Shown: in pieces, positions 13,259-21,433 of the stretch
Position numbering within the stretch: position 1 is the stretch's first letter
Layout: the number at the start of each line of letters is the position of its first letter
NCBI GenBank assembly: GCA_001898415.1
Contig: MKTU01000039.1
Location: 1-64,000 of the forward strand
Source of the DNA: Rhodanobacter sp. 67-28
GTDB taxonomy: Bacteria; Pseudomonadota; Gammaproteobacteria; Xanthomonadales; Rhodanobacteraceae
DNA: 64,000 nucleotides
Reading direction: 5' to 3'
Position numbers and translations under genes: made by a program
Notes under the pieces: generated by a model
What the model saw: the letters and a program-made list of their open reading frames with translations, nothing else
Database searches by the model: none
Told to the model about the DNA's origin: nothing

Positions 13259-14043
13259 GGGTTGTCGATGGAGTCAAGGGCGTGCGCCTGTTCCGAGTCC
13301 GGGAACTGGCTGCGCAGTCGCTTGAGATAATTGCGGGCCCCCTCCGGGTTGCCCATGCTTGATTCGATGTCGTACCCCAGTTTCAGCGCGGCGGCAGTCG
13401 GTTTGCCCAGCGCGTCGAAACGCTGCAGGAATGCCCTTGCGCGAAACGCATCTTTCCCCTGGTAAAGAAGGTTTGCGAGCTGGAAGAGTGCCTCGCCATT
13501 CTGCGGATTTCGCGCGATGGCGTCACGAAAATCCGCTTCTGCCTTGGTTTTGTCGCCTGCCATCAGCTGGCAGACGCCGGCGTTGGCCAGGGCCTCCGAA
13601 GGGGTGGCGTAGAACGGATCGGCCACTGCCTTGCGAAAATAGGTTTCGCCCTCGGCATAGTTGCCCCGCGAACACAGGAACTGGCCGAGGTTGTTGTTCC
13701 AGGCACCCTTGGTCGGCTCCAGCGCCACCGCCTTGCGATAGTGCTGCTCCGCTTCGGCCAGCTTGCCGATCCGCGCGTCGATGTAGGCGAGGACGGTATG
13801 GGCGGGAGCGTAGTTCGGGTCGAACTGGAGCGCCATCTGCACCTTGCTCAGCGCCGTCTGCAGGTCGCCGGTGGCAAGGTAATGCTGGCCCAGTTCGGTG
13901 TGGATGCGCGCCGCGTCCGTGGCCTGCTCGGCCTTGCTCTCCTGCGGCAGCGGCTTGCCCAGCGCACCGGTGTTGGTATGCGTGGTGACGCAGCCGGCCA
14001 GGGCGAACAACAAGCAGGGAATCACCACCCGGTCAAAGCGCAT
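13255..14043 (-). CDS. pilF: Type IV pilus secretin-assembly TPR lipoprotein PilF/PilW
   Basis: PilF is the outer-membrane pilotin needed to place and assemble the PilQ secretin. The signal peptide has lipobox LAGC (residues 15-18), followed by about six TPR units (for example [40 protein letters not shown] and [20 protein letters not shown]). The length of 262 residues fits PilF/PilW. The start overlaps the end of rlmN by 11 bp and the stop overlaps the rodZ start, the usual order in gammaproteobacteria. Confidence 0.92.
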   Translation of the reverse strand: MRFDRVVIPCLLFALAGCVTTHTNTGALGKPLPQESKAEQATDAARIHTELGQHYLATGDLQTALSKVQMALQFDPNYAPAHTVLAYIDARIGKLAEAEQHYRKAVALEPTKGAWNNNLGQFLCSRGNYAEGETYFRKAVADPFYATPSEALANAGVCQLMAGDKTKAEADFRDAIARNPQNGEALFQLANLLYQGKDAFRARAFLQRFDALGKPTAAALKLGYDIESSMGNPEGARNYLKRLRSQFPDSEQAHALDSIDNP

Positions 14044-15163
14044 GCAAAGCCCCCTGGTTCTGCCGTTTGCGAAGTTCGGCGCTGCGCCGGGTACGGTCGG
14101 CGACCTGCCCCGCCAACTGGCCGCAGGCCGCGTCGATGTCGTCGCCGCGGGTTCGGCGCAGCATGGTCAGCACGCCGGCATTGAGCAGCTGACTCTGGAA
14201 ATCGTGGATCGCAGCCGCGTCCGAGCGCGCGAACTGCGTACCCGGGAAAGGGTTGAACGGAATCAGGTTGACCTTGCACGTGGGCAGCTTGCGCATCAGC
14301 TTGATGAGCTGGCGGGCGTGCTCGGGCTGGTCGTTGACGCCTTTCATCAAGGTGTATTCGAAGGTGATCGAGGTGCGCGGCTTGCGCGCGACCCAGCGCT
14401 GGCAGGCCGCCAGCAGCTCGGCGATCGGGTAGCGCTTGTTGATCGGCATCAGTTCGGTGCGCAGCTCGTCGTTGGCCGCGTGCAGCGACACCGCCAGCGA
14501 CACGTCGATGGCATCGGACAACTGGTCGATCAGCGGCACCAGGCCAGCGGTGGACAGCGTGACGCGCTTCGATGCCAGGCCGAAGCCCAGGTCGTCGCGC
14601 ATCAGCTTCATCGCCTTCAGCACGTTGTCGAAGTTGGCCAGCGGCTCGCCCATGCCCATCATCACCACGTTGGTGATGCGGCGGTTCTGGTGGGTGACGT
14701 TGCCCAGATACTTCGCCGCCACCCACACCTGGCCGATGATCTCGGCGGTGGACAGGTTGCGGTTGAAGCCCTGCGCGCCGGTGGAGCAGAACTGGCAGTT
14801 CAGCGCGCAGCCGATCTGCGAGGAGACGCACAGAGTGCCGCGGGTCGGCTCGGGGATGTAGACCGTCTCGATCGCGTTGCCCGAATCCATGCCCAGCAGC
14901 CACTTGTGCGTGCCGTCGGTGGCGACCTTGTCCAGCAGCGTCTTGGGTGCGCCGATGTAGCAAGCCTCGGTGAGCTTGGCGCGCAGCGCCTTGCCCACGT
15001 CGGTCATGTTTTCGAAGTTGTCTTCCAGGTCGTGGTAGATCCACTTCATCACCTGCTCGGCGCGATACGGCTTCTCGCCGATCTGCGTGAAGAAATCACG
15101 CAGACCCTGGCGATCGAAATCGAGCAGGTTGACCTTGTTCGAGCTGGCGACAACTGAGTTCAA
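14033..15163 (-). CDS. rlmN: Dual-specificity 23S rRNA/tRNA methyltransferase RlmN
   Basis: A radical-SAM enzyme that makes 2-methyladenosine at A2503 of 23S rRNA and A37 of some tRNAs. The [4Fe-4S] binding motif is CALNCQFC (Cx3Cx2C) after [10 protein letters not shown]. The glycine-rich SAM stretch [14 protein letters not shown] and the C-terminal region [12 protein letters not shown] with its catalytic Cys are present. The length of 376 residues is normal. The gene follows ndk after a 138-bp gap containing a tandem 52-bp repeat. Confidence 0.95.
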   Translation of the reverse strand: MNSVVASSNKVNLLDFDRQGLRDFFTQIGEKPYRAEQVMKWIYHDLEDNFENMTDVGKALRAKLTEACYIGAPKTLLDKVATDGTHKWLLGMDSGNAIETVYIPEPTRGTLCVSSQIGCALNCQFCSTGAQGFNRNLSTAEIIGQVWVAAKYLGNVTHQNRRITNVVMMGMGEPLANFDNVLKAMKLMRDDLGFGLASKRVTLSTAGLVPLIDQLSDAIDVSLAVSLHAANDELRTELMPINKRYPIAELLAACQRWVARKPRTSITFEYTLMKGVNDQPEHARQLIKLMRKLPTCKVNLIPFNPFPGTQFARSDAAAIHDFQSQLLNAGVLTMLRRTRGDDIDAACGQLAGQVADRTRRSAELRKRQNQGALHAL

Positions 15164-15182
15164 AGAGTGGCTCTTGTGAAGA

Positions 15183-15297
15183 GTGCGGCCACGGATGGCC
15201 GCTGTTTGATCTTCGCGTTCAGGGACGAACGCACTTGTTTCTACTGTGCGGCCACGAGTGGCCGCTGTCTGATCTTCGCGTTCAAGGATGAACGCAC
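15183..15297. repeat. Pair of 52-bp imperfect direct repeats with internal hairpins
   Basis: A 52-bp unit at 15183-15234 recurs at 15246-15297 with a handful of mismatches. Each copy begins with a small palindrome (GCGGCCA, four bases, TGGCCGC) and ends in GAACGCAC. They occupy the gap between ndk and rlmN, which are on the same strand. In the plus strand the copies would encode a repeated peptide (GRCLIFAF), but there is no supported gene there. They look like two copies of a dispersed intergenic element. Confidence 0.75.
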
Positions 15298-15301
15298 GAA
15301 A

Positions 15302-15727
15302 TTAACGCGAAACCACATCCGTCGCCGCAAAGAAATAGGCGATCTCCACCTTGGCGGTTTCCACGGCGTCGGAGCCATGCACGGCGTTGGCGTCGATCGA
15401 CTCGGCGAAGTCGGCGCGGATCGTGCCCGGCGCAGCTTCCTTCGGGTTGGTGGCGCCCATCAGGTCACGATGGGCCAGCACGGCGTTTTCGCCCTCCAGC
15501 ACGCTGATCATCACCGGGCCGGAGATCATGAACTCGACCAGGGCCTTGAAGAACGGGCGCTCGCGATGTACGGCATAGAAGCCTTCGGCCTCGGCGCGCG
15601 ACAGCTGCTTCATGCGGGCGGCGACGATTTTCAGGCCGGCCTTTTCGAAACGGGCGTAGATTTCGCCGATGACGTTCTTGGCGACGGCATCGGGCTTGAT
15701 GATGGAAAGGGTGCGCTCCAGCGCCAT
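15302..15727 (-). CDS. ndk: Nucleoside diphosphate kinase
   Basis: Ndk transfers the gamma-phosphate of ATP to other (d)NDPs through a phospho-histidine. The 141-residue protein has the family start [17 protein letters not shown], the nucleotide-site [16 protein letters not shown] and the active-site His of NAVHGSDA (near residue 117). The ATG at 15727 is chosen over an upstream in-frame ATG because the family starts at MALERT. It heads the cluster running to der on the minus strand. Confidence 0.95.
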   Translation of the reverse strand: MALERTLSIIKPDAVAKNVIGEIYARFEKAGLKIVAARMKQLSRAEAEGFYAVHRERPFFKALVEFMISGPVMISVLEGENAVLAHRDLMGATNPKEAAPGTIRADFAESIDANAVHGSDAVETAKVEIAYFFAATDVVSR

Positions 15728-15886
15728 GGGATCTGCTCCGGCTGACGGATTTCGGGAAAAGTGATTGAGCGGGCAACTACCGGCAAAGGTAGCCAATTCC
15801 GACAAGGAATGAGGATTTAGCCCACTAAAGTCTGACAGATTCTAGCTCATTGGCAAGGATCGCGCAGGCCTGATCCATACGCTCGT

Positions 15887-15931
15887 TTGACGCCCGGGAA
15901 GCGCTTCCCGTATGCTCAAACGATCGTTTGA
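15887..15931 (+). promoter_or_regulatory. psrA promoter with two adjacent 16-bp perfect palindromes
   Basis: TTGACG (15887-15892) and TATGCT (15911-15916) are 18 bp apart and form a good sigma-70 promoter. CGGGAAGCGCTTCCCG (15895-15910) fills the spacer. TCAAACGATCGTTTGA (15916-15931) covers the expected start of transcription. Both are exact palindromes. The second contains CAAAC-N4-GTTTG, which agrees with the published type of PsrA box in Pseudomonas. A repressor bound here would block RNA polymerase, so negative autoregulation released by long-chain fatty acids or their CoA esters is likely. Confidence 0.7.
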
Positions 15932-15963
15932 ATCGCGTCAGCTGCCAAAGGACGTCCGCTTCC

Positions 15964-16575
15964 GTGAACTCGACCAGCTCCACCCGGGATCGCATCCTCG
16001 GCACCGCGGAAAAAATGTTCGCCCAGCGCGGCTTCGATGGCGCCTCGCTGCGCCAGCTTACCGCCGCCGCCGGGGTCAACCTGGCCGCCGTCAACTACCA
16101 CTTCGGCTCCAAGGAGAAACTGGTCGAGGAGGTATTCCGCCGGCGCCTGGACGCCTTGAATGCCAATCGCCTGGCCGCCCTGCACAAGCTGGCCGGCGGC
16201 GAGGCCACGCTCGAACAGGTGCTCGCCGCCTACATCCGCCCGGCGCTGGAGCTGTCGCACGACGGCAAGGGCGCCCTGTTCATGCGCGTGCTGGCGCGCG
16301 CCTTCGCCGAGCACGACGACAACTTGCGCCGTTTCCTGTCGGAGAACTACGGCCACGTCATGCGCCAGTTCACCGCCGAATTCGCCCGGCTGCTGCCGCA
16401 CTTGGGCAAGGCCGAGCTGTACTGGCGCATCGACCTCGTGACCGGTGCGCTGACCCACGCCATGTCGGGCTTCGGCATGATCCAGCGCAAGGGCGACGTC
16501 AGCGAACAAGAGCATCTTGAGCAGACCGTCCAGCACCTGATCCGCTTCGCCGCCGCCGGGCTGAGCCACCCGTGA
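15964..16575 (+). CDS. psrA: TetR-family fatty-acid regulator, PsrA-like
   Basis: The N-terminal TetR helix-turn-helix (about residues 10-50) reads SLRQLTAAAGVNLAAVNYHF, very close to P. aeruginosa PsrA, which senses long-chain fatty acids and represses beta-oxidation genes. The C-terminal ligand domain keeps PsrA-like stretches (LFMRVLARAF, YGHVMRQF, YWRIDLVTGALTHAMSG). The start is taken as GTG at 15964, with AAGGA upstream; a TTG at 15928 inside the operator is the alternative. The stop is 64 bp before the FadN-type gene, with no obvious promoter between, so the three genes may form one operon. Confidence 0.8.
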   Translation: MNSTSSTRDRILGTAEKMFAQRGFDGASLRQLTAAAGVNLAAVNYHFGSKEKLVEEVFRRRLDALNANRLAALHKLAGGEATLEQVLAAYIRPALELSHDGKGALFMRVLARAFAEHDDNLRRFLSENYGHVMRQFTAEFARLLPHLGKAELYWRIDLVTGALTHAMSGFGMIQRKGDVSEQEHLEQTVQHLIRFAAAGLSHP

Positions 16576-16639
16576 ACTCGCCCTGCCAGCGCCGCCTGCC
16601 CCATTGATCGCACCACCCCTCGCACCATCGGAGAAGCCA

Positions 16640-19072
16640 ATGACTGCTGCATCCTCACCCACCCTCGGCTTGCGCATCCGCAAGGCCGCCGTGCTGGGCG
16701 CCGGTGTCATGGGCGCGCAGATTGCCGCGCACCTGACCAACGCCGGCGTGGAAACCGTGCTGTTCGACCTGCCCGCGAAAGAGGGTCCGAAGAGCGGCAT
16801 CGCGCTGAAAGCGATCGCCAACCTGGCCAAGCTGTCGCCGGCCCCGCTGGCCGACAAGGCCCTGGCCGCCTCGATCATCCCGGCCAACTACGACGATGAT
16901 CTCGATCACCTGAAGGATGTCGACCTGGTCATCGAGGCCATTGCCGAGCGCATGGACTGGAAACTCGACCTGTACAAGAAGATCGCCGGCCACCTGTCGA
17001 AGACCGCGATCATCGCCTCCAATACCTCGGGCTTGTCGATCAACACGCTGGCCGAGGCGCTGCCGGAGGAAATGCGCCACCGCTTCTGCGGCGTGCACTT
17101 CTTCAATCCGCCGCGCTACATGCACCTGGTCGAGCTGATCCCGACCAAGCTCACCGACCAGAACGTGCTGGACGGCCTCGAGGCCTTCCTGGTCACCACC
17201 GTCGGCAAGGGCGTGGTGATCGCCAAGGACACGCCCAACTTCATCGGCAACCGCATCGGCGTGTTCTCGATGCTCGCCACCATGCATCACACCGAGCAGT
17301 TCAAGCTCGGCTTCGACACCGTCGACGCGCTGACCGGCCCGGCCGTGGGCCGCCCCAAGAGCGCCACCTACCGCACCGCCGACGTGGTCGGCCTGGACAC
17401 GATGGCCCACGTCATCAAGACCATGGCCGATACCCTGCCCGACGATCCCTGGCACCGGTACTTCAAGGCGCCGGCATGGCTGGCCGGCCTGATCGAGAAG
17501 GGTGCGTTGGGCCAGAAGACCGGCGGCGGCTTCTACAAGAAGGTCGGCAAGGACATCCAGGTGCTGGACGTGGCCAATTTGAAGAGTCCGGCCAAGGATG
17601 GCCGGGCTTTTGCGGAGGGAGCCGCATATGACTTCCGCCCGTCCGAACAAAGGCCCTCCGATGAAGTCGCCGCGATTTTGGCGATCAAGGACCCCGCCGA
17701 GAAGTTCGGCAAGCTGCGCGCCTCCAGCGACCCGCAGGCGCAGTTCCTGTGGGCCACTTTCCGCGATCTGTTCCACTACACCGCCTATCACCTGGCCGAC
17801 ATCGCCGACACCGCGCGCGACGTGGATTTCGCCATCCGCTGGGGCTACGGCTGGAAGCTCGGCCCGTTCGAGACCTGGCAGGCCGCGGGCTGGCAGCAGG
17901 TCGCCGAATGGATCAATGAAGACATCAAGGCCGGCAAGGCGATGAGCGATGCGCCCCTGCCCGCCTGGGTCACCGACGGCCGCACGGGCGTGCACGGCAA
18001 GAACGGTTCGTATTCGGCCAGCGCCAACGCCGACAAGCCGCGTTCGCGGCACCCGGTGTACCAGCGCCAATTGTTCCCCGATCCGATCCTGGGCGAAAAG
18101 TTCGACACCGGCAGCACGGTGTGGGAGAACGACGGTATCCGCCTGTGGACGCTGGGCGACGACGGCGTCGGCATCATCTCGTTCAAGACCAAGATGAACA
18201 CGGTCAACGACCACGTGCTCGACGGCATCCAGCACGCGATCAGGCTGGCCGAGGAAAAGCTCAAGGCGGTGGTGATCTGGCAGACCGGCGAACCGTTCTC
18301 CGCCGGCGCGGACCTGAAGGGCGCGTTGGGCCTGCTGAAGGACGGCAAGTTCGACGACTTCGGCAAGATGGTCGCCAACTTCCAGCGCACCAGCATGGCG
18401 ATCAAGCACGCACTGGTGCCGGTGGTTTCCGCCGTGCGCGGCATGGCCTTCGGTGGCGGCTGCGAATTCCAGATGCATTCCGCCCGGACGGTTGCGGCGC
18501 TGGAAAGCTACATCGGCCTGGTCGAGGCCGGCGTCGGCCTGCTGCCCGCCGGTGGCGGCCTGCATGAACTGGCCGTGCGTGCGTCCAGGGCCAATCCGGC
18601 CGATCCGTTCGAGGAACTGAAGAAGGTGTTCGAGACCGTGGCGATGGCCAAGGTTTCCCCCAGCGCCATCGAGGCGAAGAACATGGGCCTGCTGCGCGAC
18701 AGCGACGTGGTCGTGTTCAACGCCTACGAACTGCTGTACGTCGCCAAGAAGGTGGCGCTATCGCTGGCCGAAGCCGGCTACCGCCCGCCCCTGCCTGCCC
18801 AGGTCGTCGTCGCCGGCGACGTCGGCACCGCCACCTTCAAGGCGCAACTGGCCAACCTGCAAGCCGGCTACTTCGCCTCCGAGCACGATGTCGACATCGC
18901 CTCGCGCATCGCCGACACCTTGTGCGGCGGCGTGATCGAGCGCGGCTCGACCGTCGACGAGGAATGGCTGCTGGCACTGGAACGCAAGCACTTCGTGGAG
19001 CTGGCGAAAACCGAGAAAACCCAGGCCCGCATCGCCCACACCATGACCACCGGCAAACCTTTGAGGAACTAG
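16640..19072 (+). CDS. FadN-type 3-hydroxyacyl-CoA dehydrogenase/enoyl-CoA hydratase
   Basis: This 810-residue enzyme carries out hydration and NAD+-dependent oxidation in fatty-acid beta-oxidation. The dehydrogenase comes first: Rossmann GAGVMGAQIA near residue 20, SNTSGLSINTLAE, and the catalytic His region CGVHFFNPPRYMHLVE. The hydratase comes last, from about residue 510 (VVIWQTGEPFSAGADLKG). This order is opposite to E. coli FadB and matches Bacillus FadN. The ATG at 16640 has GGAGAAG upstream. It lies between the PsrA-like regulator and fadA, supporting a regulated beta-oxidation operon. Confidence 0.92.
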   Translation: MTAASSPTLGLRIRKAAVLGAGVMGAQIAAHLTNAGVETVLFDLPAKEGPKSGIALKAIANLAKLSPAPLADKALAASIIPANYDDDLDHLKDVDLVIEAIAERMDWKLDLYKKIAGHLSKTAIIASNTSGLSINTLAEALPEEMRHRFCGVHFFNPPRYMHLVELIPTKLTDQNVLDGLEAFLVTTVGKGVVIAKDTPNFIGNRIGVFSMLATMHHTEQFKLGFDTVDALTGPAVGRPKSATYRTADVVGLDTMAHVIKTMADTLPDDPWHRYFKAPAWLAGLIEKGALGQKTGGGFYKKVGKDIQVLDVANLKSPAKDGRAFAEGAAYDFRPSEQRPSDEVAAILAIKDPAEKFGKLRASSDPQAQFLWATFRDLFHYTAYHLADIADTARDVDFAIRWGYGWKLGPFETWQAAGWQQVAEWINEDIKAGKAMSDAPLPAWVTDGRTGVHGKNGSYSASANADKPRSRHPVYQRQLFPDPILGEKFDTGSTVWENDGIRLWTLGDDGVGIISFKTKMNTVNDHVLDGIQHAIRLAEEKLKAVVIWQTGEPFSAGADLKGALGLLKDGKFDDFGKMVANFQRTSMAIKHALVPVVSAVRGMAFGGGCEFQMHSARTVAALESYIGLVEAGVGLLPAGGGLHELAVRASRANPADPFEELKKVFETVAMAKVSPSAIEAKNMGLLRDSDVVVFNAYELLYVAKKVALSLAEAGYRPPLPAQVVVAGDVGTATFKAQLANLQAGYFASEHDVDIASRIADTLCGGVIERGSTVDEEWLLALERKHFVELAKTEKTQARIAHTMTTGKPLRN

Positions 19073-19176
19073 TGAGCGCGCTGCGCGCGCGGAAGTGAGG
19101 AGTGAGAGTCGAAGCCCAGGCTTTCTTTCACTTCTCGCTCCTCTCCACTCTTTTCTCACCCTTTTGGAGTTCCGTC

Positions 19177-20382
19177 ATGACCAAACAAATCCAGGACGCC
19201 TACATCGTCGCCGCCACCCGCACCCCGGTCGGCAAGGCGCCGCGCGGCGTGTTCCGCAACACCCGCCCGGACGACATGCTCGCCCACGTGATCCGCGCGG
19301 TGATGGCGCAGGCGCCCGGCATCGACCCGCACCAGATCGGCGACGTCATCATTGGCTGCGCCATGCCCGAGGCCGAGCAAGGCATGAACGTGGCGCGCAT
19401 CGGCCTGCTGCTGGCCGGCCTGCCGCACACCGTGCCCGGCGTCACCGTCAACCGCTTCTGCTCCTCCGGCCTGCAGTCGGTGGCGATGGCCGCCGACCGC
19501 ATCCGCCTGGGCCTGGACGACCTGATGCTCGCCGGCGGCACCGAGAGCATGAGCATGGTGCCGATGATGGGCCACAAGATCGCCATGAACCCCGCGATCT
19601 TCCAGGACGAGAACATCGGCATCGCCTACGGCATGGGCATCACCGCCGAGAACGTCGCCAAGCAGTGGAAAGTCAGCCGCGAGCAGCAGGACGCGTTCTC
19701 GGTGGAGAGCCACCGCCGCGCCCTGGCCGCCCAGGCCGCCGGCGAGTTCAAGGACGAGATCACCCCGTTCCAGCTCGATGACCATTACCCGGATCTCGCC
19801 AGCCGCGGCATCACCACCGACAACCGCGTCATCGACCAGGACGAAGGCCCGCGCGCCGGCACCACGCCCGAAGTGCTGGCCAAGTTGAAAACCGTGTTCC
19901 GCAACGGCCAGTTCGGCGGCACCGTCACCGCCGGCAACTCCAGCCAGATGTCCGACGGCGCCGGCGCCGTCATGCTCGCCAGCGAAAAAGCCATCAAGCA
20001 ATACAACCTGCAACCGCTGGCCCGCTTCGTCGGCTTCTCCGTCGCCGGCGTGCCGCCCGAAGTCATGGGCATCGGCCCGAAGGAAGCGATTCCAAAGGCG
20101 CTGGCGCAGACCGGCATCAGCCAGGATCAGCTCGACTGGATCGAACTCAACGAAGCCTTTGCCGCCCAGGCCCTGGCCGTGATGGGCGACCTCAAGCTCG
20201 ACCCGGCCAAGGTCAACCCGCTCGGCGGCGCGATCGCGCTCGGCCACCCGCTCGGCGCCACCGGCGCGGTGCGCATCGCCACGCTGGTTCACGGCATGCG
20301 CCGGCGCAAGCAGAAGTACGGCATGGTGACCATGTGCATCGGCACTGGCATGGGTGCGGCGGGAATCTTCGAGGCACTCTGA
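19177..20382 (+). CDS. fadA: Acetyl-CoA C-acyltransferase (3-ketoacyl-CoA thiolase) FadA
   Basis: Thiolase of the last beta-oxidation step, releasing acetyl-CoA. The 401-residue protein has the acyl-accepting Cys in [10 protein letters not shown], the His of [11 protein letters not shown] and the proton-relay Cys of [10 protein letters not shown]. The ATG at 19177 ([11 protein letters not shown]) follows GGAG; the open frame extends upstream without family similarity. It follows the FadN-type gene by 104 bp and ends in front of a strong terminator, so it is the last gene of the unit. Confidence 0.94.
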   Translation: MTKQIQDAYIVAATRTPVGKAPRGVFRNTRPDDMLAHVIRAVMAQAPGIDPHQIGDVIIGCAMPEAEQGMNVARIGLLLAGLPHTVPGVTVNRFCSSGLQSVAMAADRIRLGLDDLMLAGGTESMSMVPMMGHKIAMNPAIFQDENIGIAYGMGITAENVAKQWKVSREQQDAFSVESHRRALAAQAAGEFKDEITPFQLDDHYPDLASRGITTDNRVIDQDEGPRAGTTPEVLAKLKTVFRNGQFGGTVTAGNSSQMSDGAGAVMLASEKAIKQYNLQPLARFVGFSVAGVPPEVMGIGPKEAIPKALAQTGISQDQLDWIELNEAFAAQALAVMGDLKLDPAKVNPLGGAIALGHPLGATGAVRIATLVHGMRRRKQKYGMVTMCIGTGMGAAGIFEAL

Positions 20383-20386
20383 AGTT

Positions 20387-20407
20387 CGTCATTCCGGCGA
20401 AGACCGG
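20387..20407. repeat. REP-like short palindromic unit after fadA
   Basis: The 21 bases after the fadA stop start CGTCATTCCGGCGAAGACC and resemble one arm of the inverted repeat between guaB and guaA. Only a single half with a short internal CCGG...CCGG symmetry is present. It is probably a decayed copy of the same dispersed element. Confidence 0.5.
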
Positions 20408-20421
20408 TATCTGAAACTGCA

Positions 20422-20447
20422 ACGGCGCCGTAGCGATACGGCGCCGT
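20422..20447 (+). terminator. Rho-independent terminator after fadA
   Basis: Two identical 10-bp arms, ACGGCGCCGT at 20422-20431 and 20438-20447, pair around a 6-nt loop and are followed by TTGCATTT. Flanking GCA/TGC can extend the stem. This is a strong terminator for the psrA-fadN-fadA transcript. Confidence 0.8.
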
Positions 20448-20523
20448 TTGCATTTGAGTGGATCTGATCCGCTTGCAAACCCTTCTCGGCCAAGGGATGC
20501 GTTTTCCAGCGGATACGGTGCTC

Positions 20524-20551
20524 GTTTGACGTATTACGTCAAACGTAATAC
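20524..20551 (+). promoter_or_regulatory. Overlapping inverted repeats, probable HigA operator
   Basis: GTTTGACGT (20524-20532) faces ACGTCAAAC (20536-20544) across 3 bp. The overlapping GTATTACG (20531-20538) faces CGTAATAC (20544-20551) across 5 bp. Both pairs are perfect. They end 9 bp before the toxin start, where HigA-type antitoxins bind to repress their own operon. The promoter must overlap these repeats but is not clear. Confidence 0.6.
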
Positions 20552-20560
20552 CGTCAGCGC

Positions 20561-20839
20561 GTGATCAGGAGCTTTCATTGCAAGGATACGCAGGCGCTGT
20601 TCGAGGGTGGCGATCCTCGTCGGTTCCGTGCCATCAAGGACGCCGCCATCCGCAAGTTGTCGCAACTCGATGCCGCGCAAACGCTTGAGTTTCTGCGTTC
20701 ACCGCCTGGCAACCAGTTCGAAGCCCTCAAGCACGATCGCGCTGGCCAGCACAGCATCCGCATCAACCGGCAGTGGCGCGTTTGCTTTGTGTGGACAGCC
20801 GGCGGACCCGAGCACGTCGAAATCGTGGATTACCACTGA
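20561..20839 (+). CDS. higB: RelE/ParE-superfamily toxin HigB
   Basis: A 92-residue protein of the HigB/GraT group, ribosome-dependent mRNA endonucleases. Recognisable parts are MIRSFHCKDTQALFEG at the start, RAIKDAAIRKLSQLDAA, and the C-terminal RINRQWRVCFVWTAGG...VEIVDYH. The last contains the conserved Arg and terminal His typical of this group. It begins with GTG at 20561. The toxin-before-antitoxin order and the 9-bp gap to higA are characteristic of hig loci. Confidence 0.88.
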   Translation: MIRSFHCKDTQALFEGGDPRRFRAIKDAAIRKLSQLDAAQTLEFLRSPPGNQFEALKHDRAGQHSIRINRQWRVCFVWTAGGPEHVEIVDYH

Positions 20840-20848
20840 GAGAGCCAT

Positions 20849-21151
20849 ATGAAACTTCCCGTCAATCGCATGCGCCCTGTACATCCCGGCGAAATCCTGC
20901 GCGAGGACTACCTCACCCCGCTGGGGATGAGCGCCAACGCCTTGGCCGTGGCACTGAGCGTACCGGCCACCCGCATCCACGAAATCGTCAACGAACGCCG
21001 CGGCATCAGCGCCGACACTGCCGAGCGCCTGGCACGCTACTTCGGCGGCGACGCGGTGTCCTGGCTGAACCTGCAGGCGACTTACGACCTCAAGACACTG
21101 TCCACACGTGACGAGATTCTGCACCGGGTGGACCACGGGCGGCCTGACTGA
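20849..21151 (+). CDS. higA: HigA antitoxin (XRE family)
   Basis: The 100-residue antitoxin has the HigA opening RPVHPGEILREDYLTPLGMS, followed by a helix-turn-helix (ANALAVALSVPATRIHEIVN) and the family motif GISADTAERLARYFG. HigA neutralises HigB and represses the operon through its helix-turn-helix. The gene is complete and follows higB on the same strand, so the pair is probably functional. Confidence 0.9.
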   Translation: MKLPVNRMRPVHPGEILREDYLTPLGMSANALAVALSVPATRIHEIVNERRGISADTAERLARYFGGDAVSWLNLQATYDLKTLSTRDEILHRVDHGRPD

Positions 21152-21229
21152 TGGCGTGCGGGCACTTCGGCGCCGACGTGGCAGCCCGAAAACCCTGCCG
21201 GCAGCCTGTAAAGTGGAACATGCGCACCA

Positions 21230-21330
21230 AAACCCCTGTCCGCCGAAGGCAACCCGGAATTCGCCACGATCATGAAGGTCGTGCAGGCGCTGGGGATGAA
21301 GTTAGCGCCGAGGCGGCGCAGCAGATCTGA
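21230..21330 (+). pseudogene. Frameshifted tail of an HI1420-type addiction antidote gene
   Basis: From 21230 the frame reads KPLSAEGNPEFATIMKVVQA and then LGMKL. This is the characteristic C-terminus of putative addiction-module antidotes (consensus like LS..GNP.F.T.LKV..ALGLKL). The expected ending (SAEAAQQI then a stop) is present just downstream, but one frame away, ending at TGA 21328-21330. One base appears to have been lost near 21303. The N-terminal two thirds and the partner toxin are absent. Similarity is judged by eye. Confidence 0.6.
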
Positions 21331-21433
21331 TGACGCCCTGGCCCTCCCGGTAATGTCAGGCACACGTGGCGATAACCACCTTCGTCCCCTTTGGTCGCAC
21401 CGGCGGCCACGTTCCGTCACCTGCGAGAAAGCC

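Noticed and set aside
15167-15745. Plus-strand open frame containing the repeated GRCLIFAF peptide
   Set aside because: The peptide repeat results from the 52-bp DNA repeat and the rest is antisense to ndk.
19073-19176. Purine/pyrimidine-rich stretches between the FadN-type gene and fadA that could pair
   Set aside because: Pairing between GAAGTGAGGAGTGAGAG and the later CTC-rich segments is imperfect and no clear stem can be drawn.
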